Shown here piece by piece: positions 49,655 to 58,393 of a stretch of 64,000 bases of DNA; positions within the stretch are counted from its first letter, which is position 1; every line of letters begins with the position of its first letter. The DNA comes from Streptomyces fungicidicus (GTDB taxonomy: Bacteria; Actinomycetota; Actinomycetes; Streptomycetales; Streptomycetaceae). A program made the position numbers and the translations under genes. The stretch covers positions 5,877,501 through 5,941,500 of the forward strand of contig NZ_CP023407.1 of NCBI RefSeq assembly GCF_003665435.1, written 5' to 3'. The notes under the pieces were generated by a model, which made no database searches, was not told the DNA's origin, and was given only the letters and a program-made list of their open reading frames with translations.

Positions 49655-50995
49655 GTGCCCGACGCCGAACTGGTGCTGCGCTCGACGCGCGTCATCACCC
49701 CCGACGGAACGCGCGCCGCGTCCGTCACGGTCGCCGGCGGCACGATCACGGCCGTACTGCCGTACGACGCGCCCCTCCCCGGGGGCGCGCGCCTGGAGGA
49801 CCTCGGCGACGACGTCCTGCTGCCCGGTCTGGTCGACACTCATGTGCACGTCAACGACCCGGGCCGCGCCGAGTGGGAGGGCTTCTGGACCGCCACCCGC
49901 GCCGCGGCGGCCGGCGGCATCACCACGCTGATCGACATGCCGCTCAACTCCCTCCCGCCCACCACCACCGTCGAACACCTGCGCACCAAGCGGCGGGTCG
50001 CCGCCGACAAGGCCCATGTCGACGTCGGCTTCTGGGGCGGCGCCCTGCCGGACAACGTCGAGGACCTGCGTCCGCTGCACGAGGCGGGCGTCTTCGGCTT
50101 CAAGGCCTTCCTGTCACCGTCCGGCGTCGACGAGTTCCCCCACCTGGACCGGGAGCGACTGGCCCGCTCCCTGGCGGAGACCGCCTCCTTCGGCGGGCTG
50201 CTGATCGTGCACGCCGAGGACCCGCACCGCCTCGCTGCCGCCCCGCAGCACGGCGGCCCGAAGTACGCCGACTTCCTAGCCTCCCGCCCCCGGGACGCCG
50301 AGGACAGCGCCGTCGCCCACCTCGTGGAGCAGGCGCGACGTCGGGACGCGCGGGTGCACGTGCTGCACCTGTCCTCCAGCGACGCGCTGCCGCTGATCGC
50401 CGCCGCGAAGGCCGAGGGCGTGCGGGTGACGGCCGAGACCTGCCCCCACTACCTCACCCTCACCGCGGAGGAGGTCCCGGACGGCGCGAGCGAGTTCAAG
50501 TGCTGTCCGCCCATCCGCGAGGCCGCCAACCAGGATCTGCTCTGGCAGGCCCTCGCGGACGGCACCATCGACTGCGTCGTCACCGACCACTCCCCGTCCA
50601 CCGCCGACCTCAAGACGGACGACTTCTCGACCGCCTGGGGCGGCATCTCCGGACTCCAGCTCAGCCTGCCCGCCGTCTGGACCGAGGCCCGCCGCCGCGG
50701 CCACGGCCTGGACGACGTGGTGCGCTGGATGTCGGCGCACACGGCACGGCTGGCCGGTCTCGACGGGCTCAAGGGCGCCATCGCGCCCGGCCGCGACGCC
50801 GACTTCGCCGTCCTCGCACCCGAGGAGACCTTCACCGTCGACCCGGCGGCGCTCCAGCACCGCAACCGGGTGACGGCGTACGCGGGCAGGACCCTGTACG
50901 GCGTCGTCAGATCCACCTGGCTGCGCGGCAGGCGCGTCGTCGGCGACGGCGAGTTCACCGAACCGGGGGGCCGGCTGCTCACCCGCCCCCGCTGA
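49655..50995 (+). CDS. allB: Allantoinase
   Basis: This 446-residue cyclic amidohydrolase opens the hydantoin ring of allantoin to give allantoate. Zinc and active-site motifs: LPGLVDTHVHVNDPGRAEWE near residue 60, the carbamylated Lys in FGFKAFLSPSG near 150, LIVHAEDPHRLA near 188, HVLHLSSSDALPLI near 244 and CVVTDHSPSTADLK near 315. GTG at 49655 has AGGAGG 9 bp upstream. It leads an operon with allantoicase and is divergent from its likely repressor. Confidence 0.95.
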   Translation: MPDAELVLRSTRVITPDGTRAASVTVAGGTITAVLPYDAPLPGGARLEDLGDDVLLPGLVDTHVHVNDPGRAEWEGFWTATRAAAAGGITTLIDMPLNSLPPTTTVEHLRTKRRVAADKAHVDVGFWGGALPDNVEDLRPLHEAGVFGFKAFLSPSGVDEFPHLDRERLARSLAETASFGGLLIVHAEDPHRLAAAPQHGGPKYADFLASRPRDAEDSAVAHLVEQARRRDARVHVLHLSSSDALPLIAAAKAEGVRVTAETCPHYLTLTAEEVPDGASEFKCCPPIREAANQDLLWQALADGTIDCVVTDHSPSTADLKTDDFSTAWGGISGLQLSLPAVWTEARRRGHGLDDVVRWMSAHTARLAGLDGLKGAIAPGRDADFAVLAPEETFTVDPAALQHRNRVTAYAGRTLYGVVRSTWLRGRRVVGDGEFTEPGGRLLTRPR

Positions 50996-51033
50996 CACCG
51001 CCACCGACACCCGAGAGGCAGGACCGGACCACC

Positions 51034-52149
51034 GTGACGGCGATCGAGAGATTCACCGGCGACGCGCACCCCTACGGCGGCGGCGACCCCTACGCGGACT
51101 ACCGCACCGCCGACTTCCCCTTCACCCACCACGCCGACCTCGCCGACCGCCGGCTCGGCGCCGGAGTCGTCGCCGCCAACGACGAGTTCTTCGCCCAGCG
51201 CGAGAACCTCCTGCTGCCCGGGCGCGCCGAGTTCGACCCCGGGCACTTCGGCCACAAGGGCAAGGTCATGGACGGCTGGGAGACCCGGCGCCGGCGCGGC
51301 ACCTCCGCCGAGGACCCCTGGCCGGCGGCCGACGACCACGACTGGGCGCTGATCCGGCTCGGCGCGCCCGGAGTGGTCCGCGGGATCGTCGTCGACACCG
51401 CGCACTTCCGCGGCAACCACCCGGCGGCCGTGTCCGTCGAGGGCGCCTCGGTGGCGGGCGCGCCGTCGCCCGGCGAACTGCTCTCCGACGACGTGCGGTG
51501 GACCACGCTCGTCCCGCGCACCCCGGTGGGCGGCCACGCGGCCAACGGCTTCGCCGTGACGGCCGAACGGCGCTTCACCCATCTGCGCCTCAAGCAGCAT
51601 CCCGACGGGGGCGTCGCCCGGCTGCGCGTCTACGGCGAGATCGTCCCGGACCCGGCCTGGCTGGCGGCGCTCGGCACCTTCGACGTGGTCGCCCTGGAGA
51701 ACGGCGGCCGGGTCGAGGACGCGTCGGACCGCTTCTACTCACCGGCCGCCAACACCATCCGGCCGGGCCGTTCGCAGAAGATGGACGACGGCTGGGAGAC
51801 CCGCCGCCGGCGCGACCGGGGGCACGACTGGATCCGCTACCTGCTGGTGGCCCAGGCCCGGATCCGTGCCCTGGAGATCGACACGGCGTACCTCAAGGGC
51901 AACAGCGCCGGCTGGGCCTCGGTGTCGGTGAAGGACGGCGAGGACGGCGACTGGCGCGAGATCCTCCCCCGCACCCGCCTCCAGCCCGACACCGACCACC
52001 GCTTCGTCCTGCCGGACCCGGCGACCGCCACCCACGCCCGCGTGGACATCCACCCCGACGGCGGCATCTCCCGCCTCCGCCTCTTCGGCGCCCTGACGGA
52101 AACCGGGGCCGCCGCCCTGACGGCCCGCCACCGGGAACTGGGCGGCTGA
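51034..52149 (+). CDS. alc: Allantoicase
   Basis: This 371-residue protein consists of two allantoicase repeats, each a jelly-roll. The repeats are recognisable by GKVMDGWETRRRRG near residue 75 and QKMDDGWETRRRRD near 250, and by KQHPDGGVARLRVYGE and DIHPDGGISRLRLFGA at the repeat ends. It hydrolyses allantoate to ureidoglycolate and urea. It starts 38 bp after allB, with GTG at 51034. Ureidoglycolate lyase, needed to release glyoxylate for Gcl and malate synthase, is not in the window. Confidence 0.95.
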   Translation: MTAIERFTGDAHPYGGGDPYADYRTADFPFTHHADLADRRLGAGVVAANDEFFAQRENLLLPGRAEFDPGHFGHKGKVMDGWETRRRRGTSAEDPWPAADDHDWALIRLGAPGVVRGIVVDTAHFRGNHPAAVSVEGASVAGAPSPGELLSDDVRWTTLVPRTPVGGHAANGFAVTAERRFTHLRLKQHPDGGVARLRVYGEIVPDPAWLAALGTFDVVALENGGRVEDASDRFYSPAANTIRPGRSQKMDDGWETRRRRDRGHDWIRYLLVAQARIRALEIDTAYLKGNSAGWASVSVKDGEDGDWREILPRTRLQPDTDHRFVLPDPATATHARVDIHPDGGISRLRLFGALTETGAAALTARHRELGG

Positions 52150-52204
52150 CCGCCACCTCGCGTCCAGCGCGTGCACGGCACCCGGCGGACGCCGGCGGAG
52201 CACC

Positions 52205-52234
52205 GCACGGCGGCCGTCACCCCGGCCGCCGTGC
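52205..52234. terminator. Perfect 12-bp hairpin terminator
   Basis: GCACGGCGGCCG (52205-52216) and CGGCCGCCGTGC (52223-52234) form a perfect 12-bp stem with a TCACCC loop between the convergent alc and SDR genes. Confidence 0.8.
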
Positions 52235-52245
52235 ACCGGCACGCG

Positions 52246-53022
52246 TCACGCCGCATGGCCCCCGTCCACCGAGAACTCCGCCCCCGTCACATAGTCCGCC
52301 CCCGCCAGATGGGCGATCGTCTCCGCCACCTCCTGCGCCGTGCCGAACCGTCCCAGCGCGGTCACGGCCGCCTGCCCCGCCGCGTGCGGCCCGTCCGCGG
52401 GGTTCATGTCGGTGTCGACCGGCCCGGGATGGACGATGTTCGCGGTGATCCCCCGCCCGCCCAACTCCCGTGCCAGCGCCCTCGTCAGCCCCACCAGGGC
52501 CGACTTGCTCATCGCGTAGAGCGTCCCGCCGGGCCCCGGCACCCGCTGGGTCATGCACGTGCCGACGGTGATGATCCGTCCCCCGCGCGGCATGACGGCC
52601 GCCGCCGCCCGCGACGCCAGGAACACTCCGCGCACATTCACCGCGAGCACCCGGTCGACATCGGCGGGGGACAGGGACTCCACCGGTCCGAGCACCCCGA
52701 CGCCCGCGTTGTTCACCAGCACGTCGAGCCGGCCCAGTTCCCGGGCGGCGGCGGTCACCGCCCCGGCCGCCTCCTCCGCGTCACCGGCGTCCGCGCGCAG
52801 CGCCACCGCGCGGCGCCCCAGCGCCCGCACCGCCCGCACGACCTCCCCGGCCGCCTCCTCGCCGTTCACGTAGGTCACCGCGACGTCCGCGCCCTCCCGC
52901 GCGAGCCGCAGCGCCGTCGCCGCGCCGATCCCGCGGCTGCCGCCGGTCACCAACGCCACCTTGCCGAGCAGGGAGTTACCCGCGGCCTGCTCGAAGTTGC
53001 TCATCGAATCGTCTGTCGTCAT
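52246..53022 (-). CDS. Short-chain dehydrogenase/reductase
   Basis: This 258-residue classical SDR has the cofactor motif VALVTGGSRGIGAATALRLA near residue 22, the NNAG motif LDVLVNNAGVGVLGP, the active-site Tyr/Lys pair in GGTLYAMSKSALVGL and the tail YVTGAEFSVDGGHAA. It is the FabG-like oxidoreductase type with NADP preference likely from the Arg after the Gly motif. Substrate unknown. ATG at 53022 is used; ATG 53004 is an alternative. It is divergent from the RNase gene. Confidence 0.9.
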   Translation of the reverse strand: MTTDDSMSNFEQAAGNSLLGKVALVTGGSRGIGAATALRLAREGADVAVTYVNGEEAAGEVVRAVRALGRRAVALRADAGDAEEAAGAVTAAARELGRLDVLVNNAGVGVLGPVESLSPADVDRVLAVNVRGVFLASRAAAAVMPRGGRIITVGTCMTQRVPGPGGTLYAMSKSALVGLTRALARELGGRGITANIVHPGPVDTDMNPADGPHAAGQAAVTALGRFGTAQEVAETIAHLAGADYVTGAEFSVDGGHAA

Positions 53023-53164
53023 GCGTCCATCCCAGCGCCCGCGCTCCCGGCGCGCTGGCGGCGAACGGACGTCGACCTGCCACCCGCCCCGACGGGTCAC
53101 CCGACGGCAAAATCCCTGTAGTTGTCATTGACATGCCATCGTCTACGCGCGTCATCATGAGGTC

Positions 53165-53590
53165 ATGCGATTCCCCCCACGTACCGCACGCACCGGCGCG
53201 GCAGCCGCGCTCCTGTCCACCCTCCTCCTGGGCGGCACCGTCGCCGCGACGACGGCCCACGCCGCCCCCGCCCCAGCCGTGTCCGCCCCCGCCACGGTCC
53301 TGGTGGTCGGCGACATCTGCTACGGCGACCTGCCCGCACAGGCGCACGACACCCTCGACCTGATCGAGCGGGGCGGCCCCTACCCGTACGAGCAGGACGG
53401 GACCGTCTTCCAGAACCGGGAGGGCATCCTCCCCGACAGGTCCACCGGCTACTACCACGAGTACACGGTGATCACGCCCGGTTCCCCCACCCGTGGCGCG
53501 CGCCGCATCGTCACCGGCGAGCAGTATCAGGAGGACTACTACACCGCCGACCACTACGCCTCGTTCGACCTGGTCGACCACACCTGCTGA
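53165..53590 (+). CDS. Secreted guanyl-specific ribonuclease (RNase Sa type)
   Basis: This 141-residue preprotein has a signal peptide (AAAALLSTLLLGGTVAATTA, cleavage near AHA) and a mature domain very close to RNase Sa of S. aureofaciens, which I recall in full: AQAHDTLDLIERGGPYPYEQ, DGTVFQNREGILPDRSTGYY, HEYTVITPGSPTRGARRIVT and DYYTADHYASFDLVDHTC. The catalytic Glu (HEYTVI), Arg residues (RGARRI) and His (DHYASF) are all present, as are the two disulfide Cys. It cleaves RNA after G outside the cell. No barstar-like inhibitor gene lies within several kb. Confidence 0.95.
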   Translation: MRFPPRTARTGAAAALLSTLLLGGTVAATTAHAAPAPAVSAPATVLVVGDICYGDLPAQAHDTLDLIERGGPYPYEQDGTVFQNREGILPDRSTGYYHEYTVITPGSPTRGARRIVTGEQYQEDYYTADHYASFDLVDHTC

Positions 53591-53621
53591 CCGGCGGACC
53601 GCGGGCCCGGCGGACAGGCCG

Positions 53622-53822
53622 TCATCCGGGCCCGCGGCTCTCCGCCGCCGCGAACAGGGCGACGCCCAGCACCAGCAGGGCGACGCTCGCGTAGAGCGCG
53701 TGGCCGTCGAGGAAACCGATCCGCCGCACCAGCCCCCAGCGCAGATCGGTGAACTCGCCCACCAGCCCCGCCACGCCCTGCACGACGGCGAGGAATCCCA
53801 GAACCTCCAGCAACTTCTTCAT
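53622..53822 (-). CDS. Small membrane protein
   Basis: This 66-residue protein has two hydrophobic segments: LEVLGFLAVVQGVAGLVGEF and ALYASVALLVLGVALFAAAE. They are joined by a short polar loop LRWGLVRRIGFLDG. It starts at ATG 53822. It is convergent with the RNase gene with 31 bp between. No family is named with certainty; a membrane-located small protein of this form is common in Streptomyces. Confidence 0.7.
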   Translation of the reverse strand: MKKLLEVLGFLAVVQGVAGLVGEFTDLRWGLVRRIGFLDGHALYASVALLVLGVALFAAAESRGPG

Positions 53823-53999
53823 GCAGGGACCCTCGCCCCGCGGACCCCCCGCCCGCATCGGCCGAGGGGTGAGCCCCGTCCGACGGAAGTCGACGACCCG
53901 CGGCGGCCGGCGCGCCGAAAGTCCGCGCCTCCGCGACTTCGGTGGGCGATCCCGCCCGCCGGGTGCCGCCGGGGCCGCGCCGTGCGTAGATTGCCGACC

Positions 54000-55250
54000 G
54001 TGACTGGTGACAAGGCGGGGCAGACCGTCCCGGTGTTCACGGGGCGCCGGTGGGCCTTCCCGTCCGCCCTCGTCCACGAACTCGACCCCGACGCGACCCG
54101 CTCCGCGCGGCGCCCCAGGCGCACCGCGCGGGACTGGGCCGTCGACTTCGCCTGCTTTCTGCTGGCCGTCGCGGTGGGCCTGCTGGGCGCCGAGACGCTC
54201 CGCGGCAACCAGGACATCCCACACGCGCTGGCCGTCACCGACCAGGTGCTCGGCGCGCTGTCCTGTGCCGCGATCTGGCTGCGCAGACGGTGGCCGCTGG
54301 CGCTGGCCGCCGCGATGGTTCCGGTCAGCTTCGTCTCGGAGACCTCCGGCGGGGTGGCGATGATCGCCCTGTTCACACTCGCCGTGCACCGCCCCTTCCG
54401 TTACGTGGCCTGGGTGGGCGGCGCCCAGGTGCTGCTCGTCCCGTTCTACTTCTGGTGGCGCCCCGACCCCGACCTGCCGTATCCCGCCTCGATCGTCCTC
54501 TTCGTGGTGCTGGCGGTCGCGACCCTCGGCTGGGGCGCGTTCGTACGGTCGAAGCGGCAGCTGATGCTGAGCCTGAGGGACCGGGCCCGGCGGGCCGAGA
54601 CCGAGGCCCGGTTGCGGGCAGAGCAGGCGCAGCGGCTGGCGCGCGAGGCCATCGCGCGGGAGATGCACGACGTGCTCGCGCACCGGCTGACGCTGCTGAG
54701 CGTGCACGCCGGCGCGCTGGAGTTCCGGCCCGATGCGCCGCGCGAGGAGATCGCGCGGGCGGCCGGCGTGATCAGGGAGAGCGCGCACGAGGCGCTGCAG
54801 GACCTCCGGGAGATCATCGGCGTGCTGCGGGCGGGCGAGTCCGACGACGCGGGCCGGCCGCAGCCGACGCTCGCGGCGCTCGGCGCGCTGGCGGCCGAGT
54901 CCCGGCAGGCCGGCATGGAGGTCACCCTGGACCAGCGGGTCACCGGCGCGGACACCGCCCCCGCCTCCGTCGGCCGCACCGCCTACCGGATCGCCCAGGA
55001 GGCCCTGACCAACGCCCGCAAGCACGCCCCCGGCACGGAGGTCACCGTGTCGGTCACCGGCGGCCCCGGGCAGGGCCTCACCGTCGCCGTGCGCAATCCC
55101 GCGCCCGAGGGGGACGTCCCCCACGTTCCCGGCGCCGGGCAGGGCCTGATCGGTCTCACCGAACGCGCCACCCTGGCGGGCGGCGCCCTGGAACACGGCC
55201 CCACCTCCGACGGCGGGTTCGAGGTACGGGCACGGCTGCCGTGGGGATGA
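54000..55250 (+). CDS. Two-component sensor histidine kinase (HisKA_3)
   Basis: This 416-residue kinase has four or five N-terminal membrane helices (FACFLLAVAVGLLGAETL, WPLALAAAMVPVSFV, MIALFTLAVHRPFRYVAWVG and IVLFVVLAVATLGWGAFV). A coiled linker leads to the HisKA_3 dimerisation helix with the phosphoacceptor His in AREAIAREMHDVLAHRLTLL near residue 220, and the HATPase with EALTNARKHAPG and GAGQGLIGLTERATLAGGAL. It phosphorylates the LuxR-type response regulator encoded 58 bp downstream. There is no large extracellular sensor domain, so the signal is probably sensed in the membrane. The start is GTG 54000. Confidence 0.92.
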   Translation: MTGDKAGQTVPVFTGRRWAFPSALVHELDPDATRSARRPRRTARDWAVDFACFLLAVAVGLLGAETLRGNQDIPHALAVTDQVLGALSCAAIWLRRRWPLALAAAMVPVSFVSETSGGVAMIALFTLAVHRPFRYVAWVGGAQVLLVPFYFWWRPDPDLPYPASIVLFVVLAVATLGWGAFVRSKRQLMLSLRDRARRAETEARLRAEQAQRLAREAIAREMHDVLAHRLTLLSVHAGALEFRPDAPREEIARAAGVIRESAHEALQDLREIIGVLRAGESDDAGRPQPTLAALGALAAESRQAGMEVTLDQRVTGADTAPASVGRTAYRIAQEALTNARKHAPGTEVTVSVTGGPGQGLTVAVRNPAPEGDVPHVPGAGQGLIGLTERATLAGGALEHGPTSDGGFEVRARLPWG

Positions 55251-55308
55251 ACCGGGACCGGACACAGGCCGTGTCGCCGCCCCGCCCGTCCGTGATGACA
55301 TGGGGCCC

Positions 55309-55983
55309 ATGACTGCGACCCGAGTGCTCCTCGTCGACGACGACCCGCTGGTGCGGGCCGGGCTGTCCTTCATGCTGGGCGGCGCCGACGACATCGAGAT
55401 CGTCGGAGAGGCCGCCGACGGCGGCGAGGTCGAGGCGCTCGTCGACCGCACCCGCCCGGACGTCGTCCTGATGGACATCCGCATGCCGTCGGTGGACGGG
55501 CTCACCGCGACCGAGTCGCTGCGCCGCCGCGAGGACGCCCCGCAGGTCGTGGTGCTCACCACCTTCCACGCCGACGAACAGGTGCTGCGCGCGCTGCGCG
55601 CGGGTGCCGCCGGGTTCGTCCTCAAGGACACCCCGCCCGCCGAGATCGTCGCCGCGGTGCGCCGGGTCGCGGCCGGCGATCCGGTGCTGTCGCCCACCGT
55701 CACCCGGCAGCTGATCGCGCACGCGGCCGGCAGCGCCGCCGGCGCGCGCCGCGCCCACGCGCGAGCGCGCGTCGCGGTCCTCAACGACCGGGAGCGCGAG
55801 GTCGCCGTCGCCGTCGGGCGGGGCCTGGCCAACGCCGACATCGCCGCCGAGCTCTATATGAGCCTGGCCACCGTCAAGACACATGTCTCCCGGATCCTGG
55901 CCCGGCTCGACCTCAACAACCGCGTCCAGATCGCCCTGCTCGCCCACGACGCCGGCCTCCTGGACGAGACCGGAAACCCCTGA
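55309..55983 (+). CDS. NarL/LuxR-type response regulator
   Basis: This 224-residue regulator has a receiver domain with ATRVLLVDDDPLVRAGLSFM, the phosphoacceptor Asp in VVLMDIRMPSVDGLTA near residue 54 and Lys in GFVLKDTPPAEIV near 104. A C-terminal LuxR HTH follows: LNDREREVAVAVGRGLANAD and IAAELYMSLATVKTHVSRIL. ATG at 55309 has a GGGG site; ATG 55300 in frame is an alternative. Targets may include the adjacent thioesterase gene. Confidence 0.92.
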   Translation: MTATRVLLVDDDPLVRAGLSFMLGGADDIEIVGEAADGGEVEALVDRTRPDVVLMDIRMPSVDGLTATESLRRREDAPQVVVLTTFHADEQVLRALRAGAAGFVLKDTPPAEIVAAVRRVAAGDPVLSPTVTRQLIAHAAGSAAGARRAHARARVAVLNDREREVAVAVGRGLANADIAAELYMSLATVKTHVSRILARLDLNNRVQIALLAHDAGLLDETGNP

Positions 55984-56017
55984 CCCGCCCGCCCGTCACC
56001 CCGAGGAGTCCCGTCCC

Positions 56018-56446
56018 GTGACCGCGTCCCCCGCACTCGACCTGACCACCGCCCGGCGGACCCTCGCCGACCAGCCCTTCAGCCGGCTGCTCGGCGCCCG
56101 GCTGACCGCCTTCGGGGATGGCGGGGCGACCCTGGAGATCGACATCCGTGAGGAACTCCGCCAGCAGAACGGCTTCCTGCACGGCGGCGTCCTCTCCTAC
56201 GCCGCCGACAACGCCCTCACCTTCGCCGCCGGGGCCCTCCTCGGCCCGCACGTCCTCACCGGCGGCTTCTCCCTCCAGTACCTCCGCCCGGCCACCGGCC
56301 GCACCCTGCGGGCCCGCGCCGAGGTCGTGCACGCCGGACGGCGGCAGGCCGTCGTCCGCTGCGACCTGCTCACCCTCGACGAGGACGGCACCGGCACGCT
56401 GTGCGCGGTCGCCCAGGGCACGGTCCTGCCGGTCCAGGCACCCTGA
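56018..56446 (+). CDS. PaaI-type thioesterase (hot-dog fold)
   Basis: This 142-residue protein has the PaaI pattern LRQQNGFLHGGVLSYAADNA with the catalytic Asn/Gly loop and Asp, then HVLTGGFSLQYLRPATGRTL. These enzymes hydrolyse (hydroxy)phenylacetyl-CoA or related thioesters to free trapped CoA. GTG at 56018 has GAGGAG 9 bp upstream. It follows the response regulator by 34 bp and may be co-transcribed. Confidence 0.88.
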   Translation: MTASPALDLTTARRTLADQPFSRLLGARLTAFGDGGATLEIDIREELRQQNGFLHGGVLSYAADNALTFAAGALLGPHVLTGGFSLQYLRPATGRTLRARAEVVHAGRRQAVVRCDLLTLDEDGTGTLCAVAQGTVLPVQAP

Positions 56447-56460
56447 CGCCCGCCCGTGCC

Positions 56461-57483
56461 TCAGGTGTACGCCGCCGCCGAGCCGCTCAGCAGCTCCGCC
56501 GGCCGCACCGGCCGGCGCTCCCGCCGGGACAGCTCGCACGCCTCCGCGATCAGCAGCGCCTGCAGGGCCTCCCGCCCGTCGCACGGATTGGCCCGCTCGC
56601 CCCGCACCACCTCGACGAACGCGATCAGCTCGGCCTCGTACGCCGGTCCGAACCGCTCCAGGAACCCGGTCCACGGCTTGTCCGCGGCCGGCGGCCCGGT
56701 CGGCTCGGTGGACGCGATCGGCGTACGGTCGTCCAGGCCGACGACGATCTGGTCGCGCTCCCCGGCCAGCTCCATGCGCACGTCGTAGCCTGCGCCGTTG
56801 AGCCGGGTCGCCGTGACGGAGGCGAGCGTGCCGTCGTCGAGGGTGACGAGCGCCGCACCGGTGTCGACGTCGCCGGACTCGCGGAACACGGCCGGCCCGG
56901 CGTCGGACCCGGCCGCGTAGACCTCCGTGACCTCCCGGCCGGTCACCCAGCGCAGCATGTCGAAGTCGTGGATCAGGGTGTCCCGGTACAGCCCGCCGGA
57001 CTGCGCCAGATGTCCCGCGGGCGGCGGCTCCGCGTCACTGGTCATCGCCCGTACGGTGTGCAGCCGCCCGAGCCTGCCCGAGCGCACCGCCTCCCGCGCG
57101 CCCGTGTAACCGGCGTCGAAGCGGCGCTGGAAACCCATCTGCAGCACCGTCCCGGCCGTCTCGACCTCCGTGATCGCCTGTAACGTGCCGGCGAGGTCCA
57201 GGGCGATGGGCTTCTCGCAGAACACCGGCAGTCCCGCGCGTGCCGCCCGGCCGATCAGATCGGCGTGGGCGGACGTGGCCGCCGTGATCACCACGGCGTC
57301 CACACCCCAGGTGTAGATCTCGTCCACCCCGGGTGCCGACGTCTCGCCGAGCCGGTGGGCGAGGGCCTGCGCCCGCGCCGGATCGACGTCCGTGAGGATC
57401 AGCGAGCCGACGTCGCGGTGCCTGCTGAGTGTGTGGGCGTGAATGGTGCCGATACGGCCCGTACCGATGACCCCGATGCGCAT
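56461..57483 (-). CDS. Gfo/Idh/MocA sugar dehydrogenase (inositol 2-dehydrogenase-like)
   Basis: This 340-residue oxidoreductase has the Rossmann motif RIGVIGTGRIGTIHAHTL, the family EKP motif LPVFCEKPIALDLAGTL near residue 95 with the catalytic Lys, and GLYRDTLIHDFDMLRWVTGR with the Asp/His pair near 180. The overall form matches myo-inositol 2-dehydrogenase or scyllo-inositol dehydrogenases. It is divergent from a GntR regulator and close to a sugar ABC transporter and ROK kinase, so it probably oxidises the transported sugar or inositol. A TGTCCGGACA palindrome lies 42 bp upstream. Confidence 0.9.
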   Translation of the reverse strand: MRIGVIGTGRIGTIHAHTLSRHRDVGSLILTDVDPARAQALAHRLGETSAPGVDEIYTWGVDAVVITAATSAHADLIGRAARAGLPVFCEKPIALDLAGTLQAITEVETAGTVLQMGFQRRFDAGYTGAREAVRSGRLGRLHTVRAMTSDAEPPPAGHLAQSGGLYRDTLIHDFDMLRWVTGREVTEVYAAGSDAGPAVFRESGDVDTGAALVTLDDGTLASVTATRLNGAGYDVRMELAGERDQIVVGLDDRTPIASTEPTGPPAADKPWTGFLERFGPAYEAELIAFVEVVRGERANPCDGREALQALLIAEACELSRRERRPVRPAELLSGSAAAYT

Positions 57484-57524
57484 GGAAACAAAGTGGGGCC
57501 CGCGCCGCTCCCTGTCAATGCGTA

Positions 57525-57534
57525 TGTCCGGACA
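57525..57534. promoter_or_regulatory. GntR operator TGTCCGGACA, site 1
   Basis: TGTCCGGACA is a perfect 10-bp palindrome in the 101 bp between the divergent dehydrogenase and GntR genes. The same 12-bp stretch, ATGTCCGGACAA, occurs again upstream of the ABC transporter operon at 58383-58394. Confidence 0.7.
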
Positions 57535-57584
57535 ACCGAACTACACAACTTCCCGTCAACAGCGCACGGGGCTACGCTCGGCCC

Positions 57585-58349
57585 GTGCCGAAACCAGAAG
57601 TGGACCCGACCGTACAGCTGGAGCTGAGCGTGGACCGGGGCTCCCCTGTGCCGTTGTACTTCCAGCTGTCCCAGCAGCTGGAGTCCGCCATCGAACACGG
57701 CGTACTGACCCCCGGCACCCTGCTGGGCAACGAGATCGAGCTCGCCGGGCGGCTCGGCCTGTCCCGGCCCACCGTCCGCCAGGCCATCCAGACCCTGGTC
57801 GACAAGGGGCTCCTGGTGCGCCGCCGCGGGGTCGGCACCCAGGTCGTGCACAGCCAGGTCAAGCGCCCCCTGGAACTCAGCAGCCTCTACGACGACCTGG
57901 AGGCGGCCGGCCAGCGCCCCACCACGAAGGTGCTGGTCAACACCGTCGTGGCGGCCTCCGCCGAGGTCGCGGCCGCGCTCGGGGTGGCCGAGGGCGGCGA
58001 GGTGCACCGCGTCGAACGGCTGCGCCTCACCCACGGGGAGCCGATGGCGTACATGTGCAACCACCTGCCGCCCGGACTGCTCGACCTGGACACCGGCCAG
58101 CTGGAGGCCACCGGTCTCTACCGGCTGATGCGGACGGCCGGGATCACCCTGCACAGCGCCCGCCAGACCATCGGCGCCCGGGCCGCCACCGCCGGCGAGG
58201 CCGAGCGGCTGGGCGAGCAGACCGGCGCCCCGCTGCTCACCATGGAGCGGGTGACCTTCGACGACACCGGCCGCGCGGTGGAGTTCGGCTCGCACACCTA
58301 CCGGCCCTCCCGGTACTCCTTCGAGTTCCAGCTGCTTGTGCGGTCCTGA
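57585..58349 (+). CDS. GntR-family regulator (HutC/UTRA type)
   Basis: This 254-residue regulator has the GntR winged helix (SPVPLYFQLSQQLESAIEHG, IELAGRLGLSRPTVRQAIQT, LVDKGLLVRRRGVGTQVVHS) and a UTRA effector domain with VAEGGEVHRVERLRLTHGEP, TIGARAATAGEAERLGEQTG and FGSHTYRPSRYSFEF. The UTRA domain binds sugar-phosphate-like ligands. Position between a dehydrogenase and an ABC transporter, and the two identical palindromes beside it, point to local control of sugar uptake with autoregulation. It starts at GTG 57585. Confidence 0.93.
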   Translation: MPKPEVDPTVQLELSVDRGSPVPLYFQLSQQLESAIEHGVLTPGTLLGNEIELAGRLGLSRPTVRQAIQTLVDKGLLVRRRGVGTQVVHSQVKRPLELSSLYDDLEAAGQRPTTKVLVNTVVAASAEVAAALGVAEGGEVHRVERLRLTHGEPMAYMCNHLPPGLLDLDTGQLEATGLYRLMRTAGITLHSARQTIGARAATAGEAERLGEQTGAPLLTMERVTFDDTGRAVEFGSHTYRPSRYSFEFQLLVRS

Positions 58350-58383
58350 CAACTCGCCGCCGCGCACGCCTCGTTCCTCGCCA

Positions 58384-58393
58384 TGTCCGGACA
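58384..58393. promoter_or_regulatory. GntR operator TGTCCGGACA, site 2
   Basis: This is the second copy of the palindrome, 35 bp after the GntR stop and 127 bp before the transporter's first start. The 170-bp gap between the GntR stop and the transporter holds the promoter of that operon and no gene. Confidence 0.7.
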
